This document shows, in pieces, positions 28,487 through 37,419 of a stretch of DNA of 42,019 bases (position 1 is its first letter; every line of letters begins with the position of its first letter). The translations under genes and the position numbers were made by a program. The DNA comes from Deltaproteobacteria bacterium (lineage in GTDB: Bacteria; Desulfobacterota; Desulfuromonadia; Desulfuromonadales; Geopsychrobacteraceae). Location of the stretch: NCBI GenBank assembly GCA_024280335.1, contig JAJRQI010000052.1, positions 1-42,019 on the forward strand, written 5' to 3'. The notes under the pieces were generated by a model. The model saw only the letters and a list, made by a program, of their open reading frames with translations, made no database searches and had not been told where the DNA came from.

Positions 28487-28528
28487 ACAAAAAAACGCGC
28501 CCGTATTAAATACGGACGCGTTTTCCCT
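28487..28528. terminator. Bidirectional terminator between mqnD and serA
   Basis: AACGCG-C-CCGTA-TTAAA-TACGG-A-CGCGTT, with a T run on the plus side and an A run on the other side (T run on the minus strand). It can end both convergent transcripts. Confidence 0.8.
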
Positions 28529-28560
28529 TTTCCTGAAACCTTGTGCCTTGAACCCTGCTC

Positions 28561-30153
28561 CTATTGCTTCAAATGCACCGCCTGAACAAACTTGGCGCCG
28601 ATCGCTTCTTTGACTTCGTCGATAGTGGCGTTATCGGCCGGGGAATCGATGGAGAAGACCACCATCGCCTCGCCGGCTTTCTCGGTCCTGCCGAGGCTCA
28701 TATTGCCGATGTTGACATTGGCGTTGCCGAGGATGGTGCCGATTTTACCGATCGAGCCGGGCCGGTCGGCGTAATTCATCACCAGCATGTGCTCTTCAGG
28801 ACAAAAATCGATATCGAAGTTGCGCATCTTGACGATCTTCGGAATCCCTTCAAACAGGGTTCCGGCAATGGTTCGCTTCCCTTCCGCGCCTTCCAGCGTC
28901 AGGGTAATCAGATTGGAGAAGGTCTCGGTCTCGCTAGAGCGCACCTCTTCAACCGCGATCCCCATCTGCCGCGCCACCATCCCGGCGTTGACCATGTTGA
29001 TTTCCTGATCGGTACAATGATTGAGCAGTGCCGCCAGGCCGCAAACGCTCAAGGGCGCACAATCGAAACGGGCCAGCTTGCCGTTGTAGGTAAAGGTGAT
29101 CTTGTTCGGGTTCGGCGGCGCCAGCTGGGAGATAAAGTCGCCGATAATCGAAATCAGCTGCATGTACGGCTTCATCTGCTCCATCAGATCGGGATCGAAA
29201 CGGGGGATATTGACCGCGTTCGACAGCGGCCGGCCGTCGACATAGTTGACAATCTCTTTGCTGACATCGACGGCGACATTCTTCTGTGCCTCGAAGGTGT
29301 TGGCCCCCAGGTGCGGGGTCACCAGCATCTTCGGATGAGCGATCAGCTTTTTCAGCAGCTCGGTCTTCGGCGGTTCCTGACTCCAGACGTCGAAGGCCGC
29401 GCCGCCGCACTTGCCCGACTCCAGGGCATCGAACATCGCCTGCTCATTGATGATGCCGCCGCGCGCGCAGTTGACGATGAAGACCCCGTCCCGCATCCCG
29501 GCAAAATGCTCGGCAGTGATCAGGTCGCGGGTCTCCTCGTTGAGCGGGGTATGTACGCTGATGATATCGGAGAAGCGGATCACATCGTCCAGAGAGACCA
29601 GCTTGACGCCGAAATCTTCGGCGCGCTTTTCGGAAATATAGGGGTCGTAGCAGATCACCTTGGCCTCGAAGGCCCGACAGCGCAACGCCACCCGGCCGCC
29701 GACCTTGCCGAGGCCGATGATGCCGATGGTTTTTTCTTTCAGTTCGTGGCCGGTAAAGGGTGCCCGCTGCCAGTCGCCGCTTTTGAGGCTGGCATTGGCG
29801 ATCGGTACATTGCGGCAGTAGGAGAGCAGAATTGCCAGGGTGTGCTCAGCTGCCGAATTGACATTCCCGAACGGGGCATTGACAACGATAATTCCGCGAC
29901 TGCTGGCGGCATCGACATCGACATTATCGATGCCGACTCCGGCCCGGGCGATAATTTTCAGATTGGTTGCCTTCTCCAGCAGGGCCTGATCGACCTGGGT
30001 CATGCTGCGGGTGATGATCGCCTGGTAGTCGCCGATTACCTGATGCAGCTCCTTGACCGGCAGACCGATCTTGAAATCGACCTGAATGCGTGGATCGTCC
30101 AGAATCGGCAGCAAGCCGTTTTTGGAAATTTCGTCGGTAATCAAAACTTTCAT
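28561..30153 (-). CDS. serA: D-3-phosphoglycerate dehydrogenase, long form with C-terminal ACT domain
   Basis: A 530-residue enzyme catalysing the first step of serine synthesis. The N-terminal substrate half starts [14 protein letters not shown]. The Rossmann domain has [14 protein letters not shown]. Catalytic positions lie in VNCARGG and in the HLGANT motif. A roughly 130-residue allosteric substrate-binding region (about 320-450) precedes an ACT domain starting [17 protein letters not shown], the site where serine normally acts as inhibitor. This is the long three-domain form of the enzyme. It is a single gene on the minus strand with AAAGG seven bases before ATG. A second, shorter paralogue lies 8.4 kb away beside serC. 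Confidence 0.93.
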   Translation of the reverse strand: MKVLITDEISKNGLLPILDDPRIQVDFKIGLPVKELHQVIGDYQAIITRSMTQVDQALLEKATNLKIIARAGVGIDNVDVDAASSRGIIVVNAPFGNVNSAAEHTLAILLSYCRNVPIANASLKSGDWQRAPFTGHELKEKTIGIIGLGKVGGRVALRCRAFEAKVICYDPYISEKRAEDFGVKLVSLDDVIRFSDIISVHTPLNEETRDLITAEHFAGMRDGVFIVNCARGGIINEQAMFDALESGKCGGAAFDVWSQEPPKTELLKKLIAHPKMLVTPHLGANTFEAQKNVAVDVSKEIVNYVDGRPLSNAVNIPRFDPDLMEQMKPYMQLISIIGDFISQLAPPNPNKITFTYNGKLARFDCAPLSVCGLAALLNHCTDQEINMVNAGMVARQMGIAVEEVRSSETETFSNLITLTLEGAEGKRTIAGTLFEGIPKIVKMRNFDIDFCPEEHMLVMNYADRPGSIGKIGTILGNANVNIGNMSLGRTEKAGEAMVVFSIDSPADNATIDEVKEAIGAKFVQAVHLKQ

Positions 30154-30274
30154 ACGTAGGCCTTTCTTCTACCTCTGGCTGCCGAATTAGTGGCAAAAAC
30201 CCTTTAAAAAGAGGCGATTCTAAGCGCATCCCCGGCTCATGTCAACCGCTATGCACCGGGCCGTCGACAACCGC

Positions 30275-31210
30275 TTATCGGACCAGCAGCACCTCGTCAA
30301 TATTGAAGCTTCTCGGTCGCTCAAGCTTGCCGACGAACAGACCCAGCCCGGCAATCCGACGCATCTCCATCGAGCGCGATCTGGGTGCAGCGAGAACCCG
30401 GCTCAACGGGATCTCTATCTTGGTCCAGCCGCTGTTCAGGGTAAAGCTGGTATTAAAACGGTCACTGTAGGCATTGTTATGCGAACGATGTAACCGATCA
30501 TGGATTCGAAAGTGCAATTCCAGGGGTTCCGACTCGGGATTGAACAGGTACAGACGCAGCAGTCGATAACCGCTCCAGTCAGCCGGGAAATGTTTCAAGC
30601 CCACTCCGGAGTAGCGCTGGGTGCTCAAATCGATCCGCAATGACGAAGCACCGCTGTAGGCGATTTTATGGTCGAGGGTTTGTCTTGAGCCGCCGCCCCA
30701 GCGCGCGACCTCTGAAGAGATTTCGAACCCTGACAACAGCGGAAACTGCTGCCTGGCAATCAGTTCGTCGGTCACGACCCGCGCCAAGGGCAACAGGCTC
30801 CAGATCAGCGTAACGATCAACAGAACCTGTCCCAGTTTCAGTTGCCGGTTAGCGATGAGTTTACGGCCCGGAACCAAAAATGCCATCGCCAGCAGACTGC
30901 CGAGCAAATCCTTGCCCAGATCACTCCAGCTGGCGGTGCGGCCCAGACCGGCCTGAATCAGTTCGGTCGCGCCGCCGAGCAGAAACGCCAGACAGAGAAC
31001 CAGCAAAACCTGTCGCCAATAGTTTGCTGAGGGTTGCCAGATCGAATAGAGATAGGCCCAGAGGGCAAAGCAGAGCAGATGCCCCACATCCCAGAAATAG
31101 AAATAGGAACGGGGGAAATCGAGATCCGGCAGGCCGACAAATAACAGCACTGCGCAGAGCAGGGCAATTCCAACCAGCAGCAGTAATTTTTTATTGCGAC
31201 CTTGCAGCAT
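30275..31210 (-). CDS. VanZ-family membrane protein with C-terminal carbohydrate-binding-like domain
   Basis: About 311 residues. The N-terminal half is a VanZ-like membrane domain with about four hydrophobic segments (about 6-26, 40-55, 65-85, 105-120) and the GGATELIQAGLGRTASWSDL motif typical of VanZ-like proteins. After a further segment, the C-terminal 150 residues (from about 165) form a beta-rich region (SLRIDLSTQRYSGVGLK, LLRLYLFNPESEPLELHFRI, WTKIEIPLSRVLAA) like galactose-binding/CBM-type folds. The start at 31210 has AGG eight bases upstream; a TTG at 31246 would lengthen it by 12 residues. Function is not known; an envelope or polysaccharide-related role is inferred only from the fold. 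Confidence 0.65.
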   Translation of the reverse strand: MLQGRNKKLLLLVGIALLCAVLLFVGLPDLDFPRSYFYFWDVGHLLCFALWAYLYSIWQPSANYWRQVLLVLCLAFLLGGATELIQAGLGRTASWSDLGKDLLGSLLAMAFLVPGRKLIANRQLKLGQVLLIVTLIWSLLPLARVVTDELIARQQFPLLSGFEISSEVARWGGGSRQTLDHKIAYSGASSLRIDLSTQRYSGVGLKHFPADWSGYRLLRLYLFNPESEPLELHFRIHDRLHRSHNNAYSDRFNTSFTLNSGWTKIEIPLSRVLAAPRSRSMEMRRIAGLGLFVGKLERPRSFNIDEVLLVR

Positions 31211-31398
31211 CAGCCAACCTACTGTAAAGAAAACCGACAGTTTCAACTATCCCAAGCATAAACCGTGCAAACAATCCGACCGCAACATTAACCCGGAAAT
31301 AAACAGGGCTCGACACCAAGTCCCTGTTCTAGCAAAAGATTTAAATTACGGCTAAAAACATTTCCAGCTTGTTTCACGACCGGGAATGAATGAGGGTA

Positions 31399-31425
31399 TA
31401 AAGCTTGCACTTATTCGGCCCATAT
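31399..31425 (+). promoter_or_regulatory. Possible sigma-28 (FliA) promoter for the PilZ gene
   Basis: TAAAGCTT (31399-31406), 11 bases, GCCCATAT (31418-31425), against the FliA consensus TAAAGTTT-N11-GCCGATAA (7 of 8 and 6 of 8). It lies about 100 bp before the ATG of the PilZ gene. The remainder of the 316-bp interval 31211-31526 shows no gene. Confidence 0.4.
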
Positions 31426-31526
31426 CAGAGAATGGAGGTTGTATAGTACTCTAATCACTGTGGCTTTATCGGTTCATCCGCAGCAATTTTCCAGAGGGGG
31501 CACATTAATTTCAAGGAGTAGCCTAA

Positions 31527-31895
31527 ATGGAAAGCCAACCCACTTTTCAACCGGTCAGAGAGCATCAGCGTTTTAAAGCCAAGCAACGGGCATTGGTTCT
31601 GTTCCCCCACGGCGAGGACGCGCTGCCGTATCACATTATCGACATCAGTGAAGGCGGGCTTTCATTCCGCTATCTCGGCAAAAAACTCAAAGGCTCCGAA
31701 ATCGACAAAATCAACCTGTACCACGAATACGACCTGCTGGTCGATTCTCTCCCGGTCGAAACCGTATCCGATTTCCGACTGCGGGACAACCTGGTTCCGG
31801 TTCGCCGAGGCAGTATCATCTTTGGCGAACTGAACTCTGAGCAGAAAAGTAAGCTGGCATTATTCATCCGGCAGTATGCCGAAACCTGTCAGTAA
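31527..31895 (+). CDS. PilZ-domain protein
   Basis: A 122-residue cytoplasmic protein. The PilZ domain covers most of it: the basic N-terminal motif is in REHQRFKAKQR, the D-x-S-x-x-G motif is the exact DISEGGLSF, and the strand SIIFGELN follows. The key residues for c-di-GMP binding appear intact, unlike the PilZ protein at 3228-3590. AAGGAG lies about eight bases upstream. Its promoter region contains a sequence resembling a flagellar sigma-28 promoter. The pilus-type ATPase gene follows after a terminator. A YcgR-like motility role is possible but unproven; there is no YcgR-N domain. Confidence 0.78.
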   Translation: MESQPTFQPVREHQRFKAKQRALVLFPHGEDALPYHIIDISEGGLSFRYLGKKLKGSEIDKINLYHEYDLLVDSLPVETVSDFRLRDNLVPVRRGSIIFGELNSEQKSKLALFIRQYAETCQ

Positions 31896-31924
31896 ACACC
31901 CGGATTCAGACAAAACAGCTTTTC

Positions 31925-31965
31925 AGCCACCTGTAACCGACAGCGTTTCAGGTGGCTTTTTCTTT
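31925..31965 (+). terminator. Rho-independent terminator after the PilZ gene
   Basis: AGCCACCTG and CAGGTGGCT arms around a 20-base loop, followed by TTTTCTTT. It separates the PilZ gene from the ATPase gene. The interval 31896-32151 also holds the strong hairpin GCCGCAGGG...CCCTGCGGC at 32083-32109 in the ATPase leader. Confidence 0.75.
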
Positions 31966-32082
31966 AATTTTACTGTCGCGCAGCCAGCGGACAGTCAAAA
32001 ATCCAACGATAACTTAACGATAGTCGATTCACTTCTTGTTTGACATGATCCGACCGCTATTGTAGAGGATGTGATAACCTTT

Positions 32083-32109
32083 GCCGCAGGGCAGATCAGC
32101 CCCTGCGGC
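32083..32109 (+). promoter_or_regulatory. Strong stem-loop in the leader of the PilB-type ATPase gene
   Basis: GCCGCAGGG and CCCTGCGGC pair around a short loop 43 bp before the start codon. No U-run follows, so it is not a classical terminator; it could affect translation or RNA stability. I found no match to a riboswitch I can name. Confidence 0.35.
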
Positions 32110-32151
32110 GCTTTGCTATGCGTTGCTGACATCACCAGACCGGGACTCGCG

Positions 32152-34431
32152 ATGAAACACCCCCTGATTATCAAATTTCTCAACGGCCGCGAAGAAGAAG
32201 TCAACTTGCTGCGCCCGTTTCATCCACGCGACAAGCAGCTGCTGGTTGAACTGAGTCGTTGCCAGGAGCAGGTCAATATTCTCCAGGACGAGCTCTGCTA
32301 CATCATGGTCCTTGACAACAGCGGTTGGCAGTTGCCGATCAAGGAAGGGGAACTGGTCGAGCATATTGAAACCACCAGCGGCGATACCTTCGAATTGCGC
32401 GTTCCTCCCAACCAGAGTCATAAAACTGGTATTTATGCCTTTCCGATCGATCAAAAGGCCTCTTATCGCAGTATCTTCTTCACCTTTCTGGGCATCCGTC
32501 AACGTCGCGAAGACCGCCTGTTGAGCGATATCCTCGAAGAGCATGGCTGGCTGGAGCAGCAGGCTCTCGATGAGGTCCTTGACGAACAGGAAAAACTGCG
32601 CAGCCGAAAAGTGGGTGAAATTATTGCAGAGGCTGCCGACCTGCCGACCGATAAAATCGAGGAGGTTGCCCAGCAGACCGCGGCGATCGGTCCGGGTCAA
32701 AAGGTTCGCATCGGCGATTTGCTGATTCAGGCCGGTCTGGTCAGCAGAGAAGAAGTCGAGGAGGCACTGCGCACCCAGTCGGCGGGTAAGAAGAAACGGA
32801 TCGGCGAGCTGCTGATCGAAAAGGGACTGATCAGCGAAGAACAGTTACTGATCGCCCTGTCGGCAAAATTCCGCATGCCGGTGGTAGATCTGAACACCAC
32901 CACGCCGAGCAAGGCCGCTCTGGCCACCCTGAGCAAAGAGATGGTCATGCAGCTGAAGGTGCTGCCCCTGTTTATCGACAGCCGCCACCTGACTGTCGCC
33001 ACCTCCGATCCGACCGATCCGACCATCGGTGACAACCTGCGCTTTCTGACCAACCTGGTGATCGATTTCGTTGCTGCGCCGGCCTCGGAAATCCTCGCCG
33101 CAATCGATAACTATTACGGCGGCACCGGTTCGGACAGCAACAATATTGCCGACCTGCTCGGTGAGCTGGCCGAAGAGCAGATCGATGTTGATGATGACGA
33201 CGATGACCTGCTCGGTTCGTCGATCAGCGAAACCGATTCACAGATCATCTCCCTGGTCAACAGCATCCTGCTGGATGGTTTTCGCAAGGGTGCTTCGGAT
33301 ATCCATTTTGAACCGGGGATCGGCAACCAGCCGTTACAGATTCGCTATCGGATCGACGGGGTCTGCAGTATCGCTCACAAAGTATCGACCAACTTCAAAA
33401 AAGCTCTGATTTCCCGGATTAAAATCATCGCCAAACTCGACATTGCCGAGCGACGCAGGCCGCAGAGCGGAAAGATCGTCATGCGTTCCGATCGGCGCAA
33501 GATCGAGTTCCGGGTTGAGACGACCCCCACCGCAGGCGGACAGGAAGATGCGGTCCTGCGTATCCTCTCCTCGTCGCAACCGTTGAAAATCAATGAGATG
33601 GGGCTGACCGAGCGGAACCAGCAGGTTTTTCTCGATATGCTGGAGAAACCGTACGGGATTATCCTCTGCGTCGGACCGACCGGCTCGGGGAAAACCACCA
33701 CCCTGCATTCTGCCCTGGGGCATATCAACACCCCGGTCCGCAAAATCTGGACGGCCGAAGATCCGATCGAGATTACCCAGCCCGGCCTGCGACAGGTGCA
33801 GGTCAATGCAAAGATCGGTTTCGACTTCGGTCAGGCGATGCGTTCTTTTTTGCGCGCCGATCCCGACGTCATCATGATCGGCGAGATGCGCGATGCCGAA
33901 ACGGCTAAAATTGCCATCGAGGCTTCGCTGACCGGGCACCTGGTCTTCAGCACCCTGCACACCAACAGCTCTGCGGAAACCGTCATCCGACTGATCGAAA
34001 TGGGTATGGACCCCTTCAACTTTGCCAATTCGCTGCTTGGGATTATTGCCCAACGACTGGCCCGCAGACTTTGCAACCGCTGCCGTGAAAGCTATCAACC
34101 CTCTGCCGATGAGCTGGAGCAGCTGCGCCACCACTACGGCGCAGAGCATTATCTGGCCCACGAGCTGCCTCTGGAACCGGCTCAAGTGACACTGCAGCGC
34201 GCCGTCGGCTGTGATGACTGCAACCAGAGCGGCTACCGCGGCCGGATTGCCATCCATGAGATCCTGCCGACGTCAGAACAGATCCGCCGGGCCATCAAGG
34301 ATGGAAAGATGCAGGAAGAGTTGCGCGATCTGGCGATTGAGAACGGTATGCGCACCCTGCTCATGGACGGCATCGGCAAGGTTTTTTCCGGCCATACCGA
34401 TCTGGAACAGATCCTGCGCGTCTGTATGTAG
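32152..34431 (+). CDS. PilB/GspE-type secretion ATPase with MshEN (c-di-GMP-binding type) N-terminal modules
   Basis: A 759-residue ATPase of the type II secretion/type IV pilus family, driving assembly of pili or pseudopili. Residues about 122-175 hold a degenerate MshEN-like unit (RLLSDILEEHGWLEQQALDE). About 184-300 hold a clearer MshEN domain with RIGDLLIQAGL and RIGELLIEKGL, motifs that bind c-di-GMP in MshE. An acidic linker (DDDDDDLLG) follows. The ATPase has Walker A GPTGSGKTT (508-516), Asp box and DPDVIMIGEMRDAETA (Walker B), His box THTN-type LHTNSSAET, and zinc Cys at 641, 644, 687 and 690. The start at 32152 is chosen by family fit; its ribosome site is weak. It is isolated from other pilus genes here, so which pilus it serves is unknown. 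Confidence 0.83.
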   Translation: MKHPLIIKFLNGREEEVNLLRPFHPRDKQLLVELSRCQEQVNILQDELCYIMVLDNSGWQLPIKEGELVEHIETTSGDTFELRVPPNQSHKTGIYAFPIDQKASYRSIFFTFLGIRQRREDRLLSDILEEHGWLEQQALDEVLDEQEKLRSRKVGEIIAEAADLPTDKIEEVAQQTAAIGPGQKVRIGDLLIQAGLVSREEVEEALRTQSAGKKKRIGELLIEKGLISEEQLLIALSAKFRMPVVDLNTTTPSKAALATLSKEMVMQLKVLPLFIDSRHLTVATSDPTDPTIGDNLRFLTNLVIDFVAAPASEILAAIDNYYGGTGSDSNNIADLLGELAEEQIDVDDDDDDLLGSSISETDSQIISLVNSILLDGFRKGASDIHFEPGIGNQPLQIRYRIDGVCSIAHKVSTNFKKALISRIKIIAKLDIAERRRPQSGKIVMRSDRRKIEFRVETTPTAGGQEDAVLRILSSSQPLKINEMGLTERNQQVFLDMLEKPYGIILCVGPTGSGKTTTLHSALGHINTPVRKIWTAEDPIEITQPGLRQVQVNAKIGFDFGQAMRSFLRADPDVIMIGEMRDAETAKIAIEASLTGHLVFSTLHTNSSAETVIRLIEMGMDPFNFANSLLGIIAQRLARRLCNRCRESYQPSADELEQLRHHYGAEHYLAHELPLEPAQVTLQRAVGCDDCNQSGYRGRIAIHEILPTSEQIRRAIKDGKMQEELRDLAIENGMRTLLMDGIGKVFSGHTDLEQILRVCM

Positions 34432-34485
34432 CCAGAGGCTACAGAGTCCAAAACCTCCCGCATAGCCGATGGAACAGAAGAATTT

Positions 34486-36720
34486 ATGTCGGAAAAAATA
34501 ACCACCCCGCCCAAACAAAAGATCCGCCTGAAAGTTCTGCTGCCGATGACCTTCGGCATTCTGATTTTTCTCAGCCTGTACGCCGCTTCGACCTCGTGGT
34601 ACTTGAACCGTGAAATCAAACGGGATCTGGTTCACGACATCGCCAACATCGACACCATGTATAACAATCTGCTGAAACAGCGCTCTGACTTGATGCAGGT
34701 GCAGCTGGAGCAGCTCGCTGAGGACCAAACCCTGCAGCAGCTGATGCAGAATCAGGACCGCACGGCCCTGCTCAAACTGGCCGAACCGATCTACAAACGG
34801 CTGCTGGAGCGGATGCAGATTTCGCACTTTTACTTTCATCTGCCGGATAAAACCGTCCTGCTTCGCGTCCACAAACCGGAGCGATATGGTGATCGAATCA
34901 CTCGTCACACCCTGCAGCAGGCAGCCCTGACCGGAAAGCCGACCCAGGGGATAGAACTCGGCCTGTTTGAAACCTTCACCTTGCGGGTTGTGATCCCCTG
35001 GCGACAAGAGGGTCGCCTGCTCGGCTATCTGGAACTGGGGCAGGAGCTTGGACGATTGGTCAACTCCTCCTTCAGGCTGGAAAATGCCGAGTTGTTTTTC
35101 GCCATCGACAAGAAATTTCTGAGCAGAAAACAGTTGCTGGATGGCAGCCATTTCCTCGGTAAGAAAATCGACTGGGAACTGTTTGCTGATAGAGCGATCA
35201 TTCAGGCCACCAACCCGCAGATGCTTCCGGCCCTGCAAGAGACCCTGAAAAACTACCCACCCGGGTCATCGCAAAGTATCAAGCTCGATTTTAACGGGCG
35301 AAAATATCAAGGACTCGGCCTGCCGTTACGCGATTCATCGCGGCGGCAGGTCGGCGAATTTCTGGTTCTGCACGATGTCACGGCAGAAGTCGCCGACTAT
35401 TACAGCGCCGTCAGATTCATGGTTTTCCTCTGTATGATCCTCGGCGGCGGTTTTCTCGCGTTTTCCTTCTTTGTGCTCGGCAACACCGAAAAGCATCTGG
35501 AAACCACCCGTTTGCAATTGATCGGTGAAATGCAGAAAGTCACCGAAAGCAACCAGCAGCTGGAAGCGGAAATTGATGAACGCAAGTCGATCGAAGCAGC
35601 GCTGAACAACGCGCACAATGAGCTGGAAGGCCGGGTCCAGGAGCGAACCGAACAACTCTGGCTGGCCTTGGAACAGACCCGGCAGGCCCGAAAACAGTTG
35701 ACCAGCGTGGTCGACTCGGTGGCCGACGGCCTGATTGTCACCACCCCCGATGGAGTGCTGCAACTGCTCAATGCCAGCGCTGCGCAACTGTTCAGCTGCG
35801 CTGCCGAAGAATCGATCGGCCAGCCGTTGAAGACCATCATCAAGGACCCCGCCCTGTTAAAGCGGATGGAGGATGCCCTTGCACAGGAACTACCCGATCT
35901 GCGGATCGAGTTTTCCCAGATGTCAGCAGACCTGCAAACCCCGGTCTTTCTGCAAGCCCGGACTTCGGTCATCAGCGGCAAGCAGGGAGAAATAACCGGC
36001 ATGATTTTCCTGCTGCAAAATATTTCGCATGAACGGGACATGCAACGGCTGAAGAGTGAATTTATCAGTACTGCGGTTCATGAATTGAGTACCCCGTTAA
36101 CGGCCATCGTCGGCTATACCGAACTGCTCCTTTCCGAACAGCGGTTTAATCCGGAGGATAACCGGGAGTTCCTCTCGATTGTCCAGGAAAAATCGGAATT
36201 TCTCACCACCCTGGTCGGTGAAATGCTCGATATCAGCCGGATCGAATCGGGAAAACCGCTGGAGCTGCACAAGGATGCATACACAGCAGAAGAGTTGTTC
36301 GAGCGGCCGATCCACCATTTTCACCACTTTTCCGGAGATCACCAGTTCAGCATCGACATTTTGCAACCACAATTGAAGTTTGCCGCGGATAAAGAGAAAA
36401 TCTGGCAGGTGATGGAAAATCTCTGCAGCAACGCCGTGAAGTATTCACCCGATGGCGGGGAGATCAGGATCAGCGGTCACCCGTTCGAAAACGGCTACCA
36501 GGTGACCATTACCGATCAGGGGATCGGCATGACCCCGGAGCAGGTGGCCAGAGTCTTTGAAAAGTTCTACCGCTGCAACCAGTCAAACACCTCGGTCGGC
36601 GGCACCGGCCTGGGGATGACCATCGTCAAAAGCATCATCGACGCCCACGAAGGACAGATCTGGATTGACAGCGAACTGGGACAGCAGACCAGTGTCCACT
36701 TTGTTATCCCCTGCGGCTGA
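34486..36720 (+). CDS. Orphan sensor histidine kinase with double-Cache and PAS domains
   Basis: A 744-residue membrane sensor kinase. TM1 lies at about 17-37, an extracellular double-Cache type 3 domain at about 40-310 (HFYFHLPDKTVLLRVHKPE and the GIELGLFETFTLRVV motif), and TM2 at about 312-333. A coiled segment (about 340-395) leads into a PAS domain (about 397-515). HisKA carries H532 in VHELSTPLTAIVGY, and HATPase motifs are ENLCSNAVKYS, ITDQGIGM, FEKFYR and GGTGLGMTIV. It lies 54 bp after the ATPase gene on the same strand, so it may be cotranscribed. No response regulator gene follows within the window, so its partner is unknown. The ligand is not predictable. Confidence 0.85.
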   Translation: MSEKITTPPKQKIRLKVLLPMTFGILIFLSLYAASTSWYLNREIKRDLVHDIANIDTMYNNLLKQRSDLMQVQLEQLAEDQTLQQLMQNQDRTALLKLAEPIYKRLLERMQISHFYFHLPDKTVLLRVHKPERYGDRITRHTLQQAALTGKPTQGIELGLFETFTLRVVIPWRQEGRLLGYLELGQELGRLVNSSFRLENAELFFAIDKKFLSRKQLLDGSHFLGKKIDWELFADRAIIQATNPQMLPALQETLKNYPPGSSQSIKLDFNGRKYQGLGLPLRDSSRRQVGEFLVLHDVTAEVADYYSAVRFMVFLCMILGGGFLAFSFFVLGNTEKHLETTRLQLIGEMQKVTESNQQLEAEIDERKSIEAALNNAHNELEGRVQERTEQLWLALEQTRQARKQLTSVVDSVADGLIVTTPDGVLQLLNASAAQLFSCAAEESIGQPLKTIIKDPALLKRMEDALAQELPDLRIEFSQMSADLQTPVFLQARTSVISGKQGEITGMIFLLQNISHERDMQRLKSEFISTAVHELSTPLTAIVGYTELLLSEQRFNPEDNREFLSIVQEKSEFLTTLVGEMLDISRIESGKPLELHKDAYTAEELFERPIHHFHHFSGDHQFSIDILQPQLKFAADKEKIWQVMENLCSNAVKYSPDGGEIRISGHPFENGYQVTITDQGIGMTPEQVARVFEKFYRCNQSNTSVGGTGLGMTIVKSIIDAHEGQIWIDSELGQQTSVHFVIPCG

Positions 36721-36755
36721 AAAAGCCGGTTCCTTGGACTTCTCCCCCCCCCCGA

Positions 36756-36852
36756 ACACGGATAAATCAGATCAAATCTAGAGCTCCACGGATCAAGCCG
36801 AAACCGATAAGACTGCACCTCGCTTTGAATCTAAGTCCGTATTTATCCGTGT
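36756..36852. repeat. Inverted-repeat element between the kinase and thioesterase genes
   Basis: ACACGGATAAAT (36756-36767) and ATTTATCCGTGT (36841-36852) are exact reverse complements, 73 bp apart, and a second GTAAATCCGTGTC follows at once. The short motif ATCCGTGT therefore recurs. It looks like a dispersed intergenic element. Confidence 0.45.
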
Positions 36853-36879
36853 AAATCCGTGTCCTATTGCTTTAGGCCG

Positions 36880-37347
36880 CTAAATGGCCTGAATTTCAAT
36901 ACAGAGACAGTCCGCCTCGGCGTAGACCTTCTCTTTGCCGTCCCAGAGTTTGCCCCGGATCAACACCTTGCGCCCCTCGATGGAAACCACTTCGGTATCG
37001 ACCTGCACCACCTGCAGAATCGGCAACAGCGAGCGAAAATCAATATTCAGATTGGCGACGACAATCGCCCGCCCGGTGGCCCAAGCTGCCAGGCCGAGCA
37101 CCTCATCCAGCACCGCCGCCATGCTGCCGCCATGGGCGTGCTCCGGCGGTCCCTCGGTCTCCGGGCCGAACCAGATCCGGGCGACCAGCGACTGGTCGGG
37201 TTTCCGGAAATAGTGGGTCCGAAACCGCTGCCCCTCCGGATCGCCGGAAACAAAGCGCAGCGAACTGCCGACCAGCGATGGCGCGTCGAAGGACTGCCAA
37301 TCTGCTGCGCCGGTCAGGCTCGGTTGGTCTGTCGATGTCATGCTCAT
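36880..37347 (-). CDS. PaaI-type thioesterase (hotdog fold)
   Basis: A 155-residue acyl-CoA thioesterase-family protein. The hotdog core spans about 60-150, with HGGSMAAVLDEVLGLAAW (the H-G-G-x-x-x-x-x-x-D active-site helix) and LNIDFRSLLPILQVVQVD on the central strands. The first ATG (37347) is chosen, with GAGGTG about five bases upstream. It is separated from serC by a terminator. Substrate is unknown; family members hydrolyse a wide range of acyl-CoAs. Confidence 0.82.
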   Translation of the reverse strand: MSMTSTDQPSLTGAADWQSFDAPSLVGSSLRFVSGDPEGQRFRTHYFRKPDQSLVARIWFGPETEGPPEHAHGGSMAAVLDEVLGLAAWATGRAIVVANLNIDFRSLLPILQVVQVDTEVVSIEGRKVLIRGKLWDGKEKVYAEADCLCIEIQAI

Positions 37348-37362
37348 GGTTCACCTCATTGT

Positions 37363-37391
37363 AAAAGGGCCGGATAGCAACTATCCGGCCC
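37363..37391 (-). terminator. Terminator of serC
   Basis: On the minus strand GGGCCGGATAG-TTG-CTATCCGGCCC, a perfect 11-bp stem followed by TTTTAC. It ends the serine-gene transcript just before the thioesterase gene. Confidence 0.8.
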
Positions 37392-37419
37392 TCGATGTTA
37401 CGCAAAACCGTTACCGGCT

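Noticed and set aside
28564-30159. A long open frame on the plus strand opposite serA, over 500 codons.
   Set aside because: It mirrors the codon structure of serA, has no ribosome site, and its predicted product has no recognisable motif. The serA reading is supported by conserved motifs throughout.
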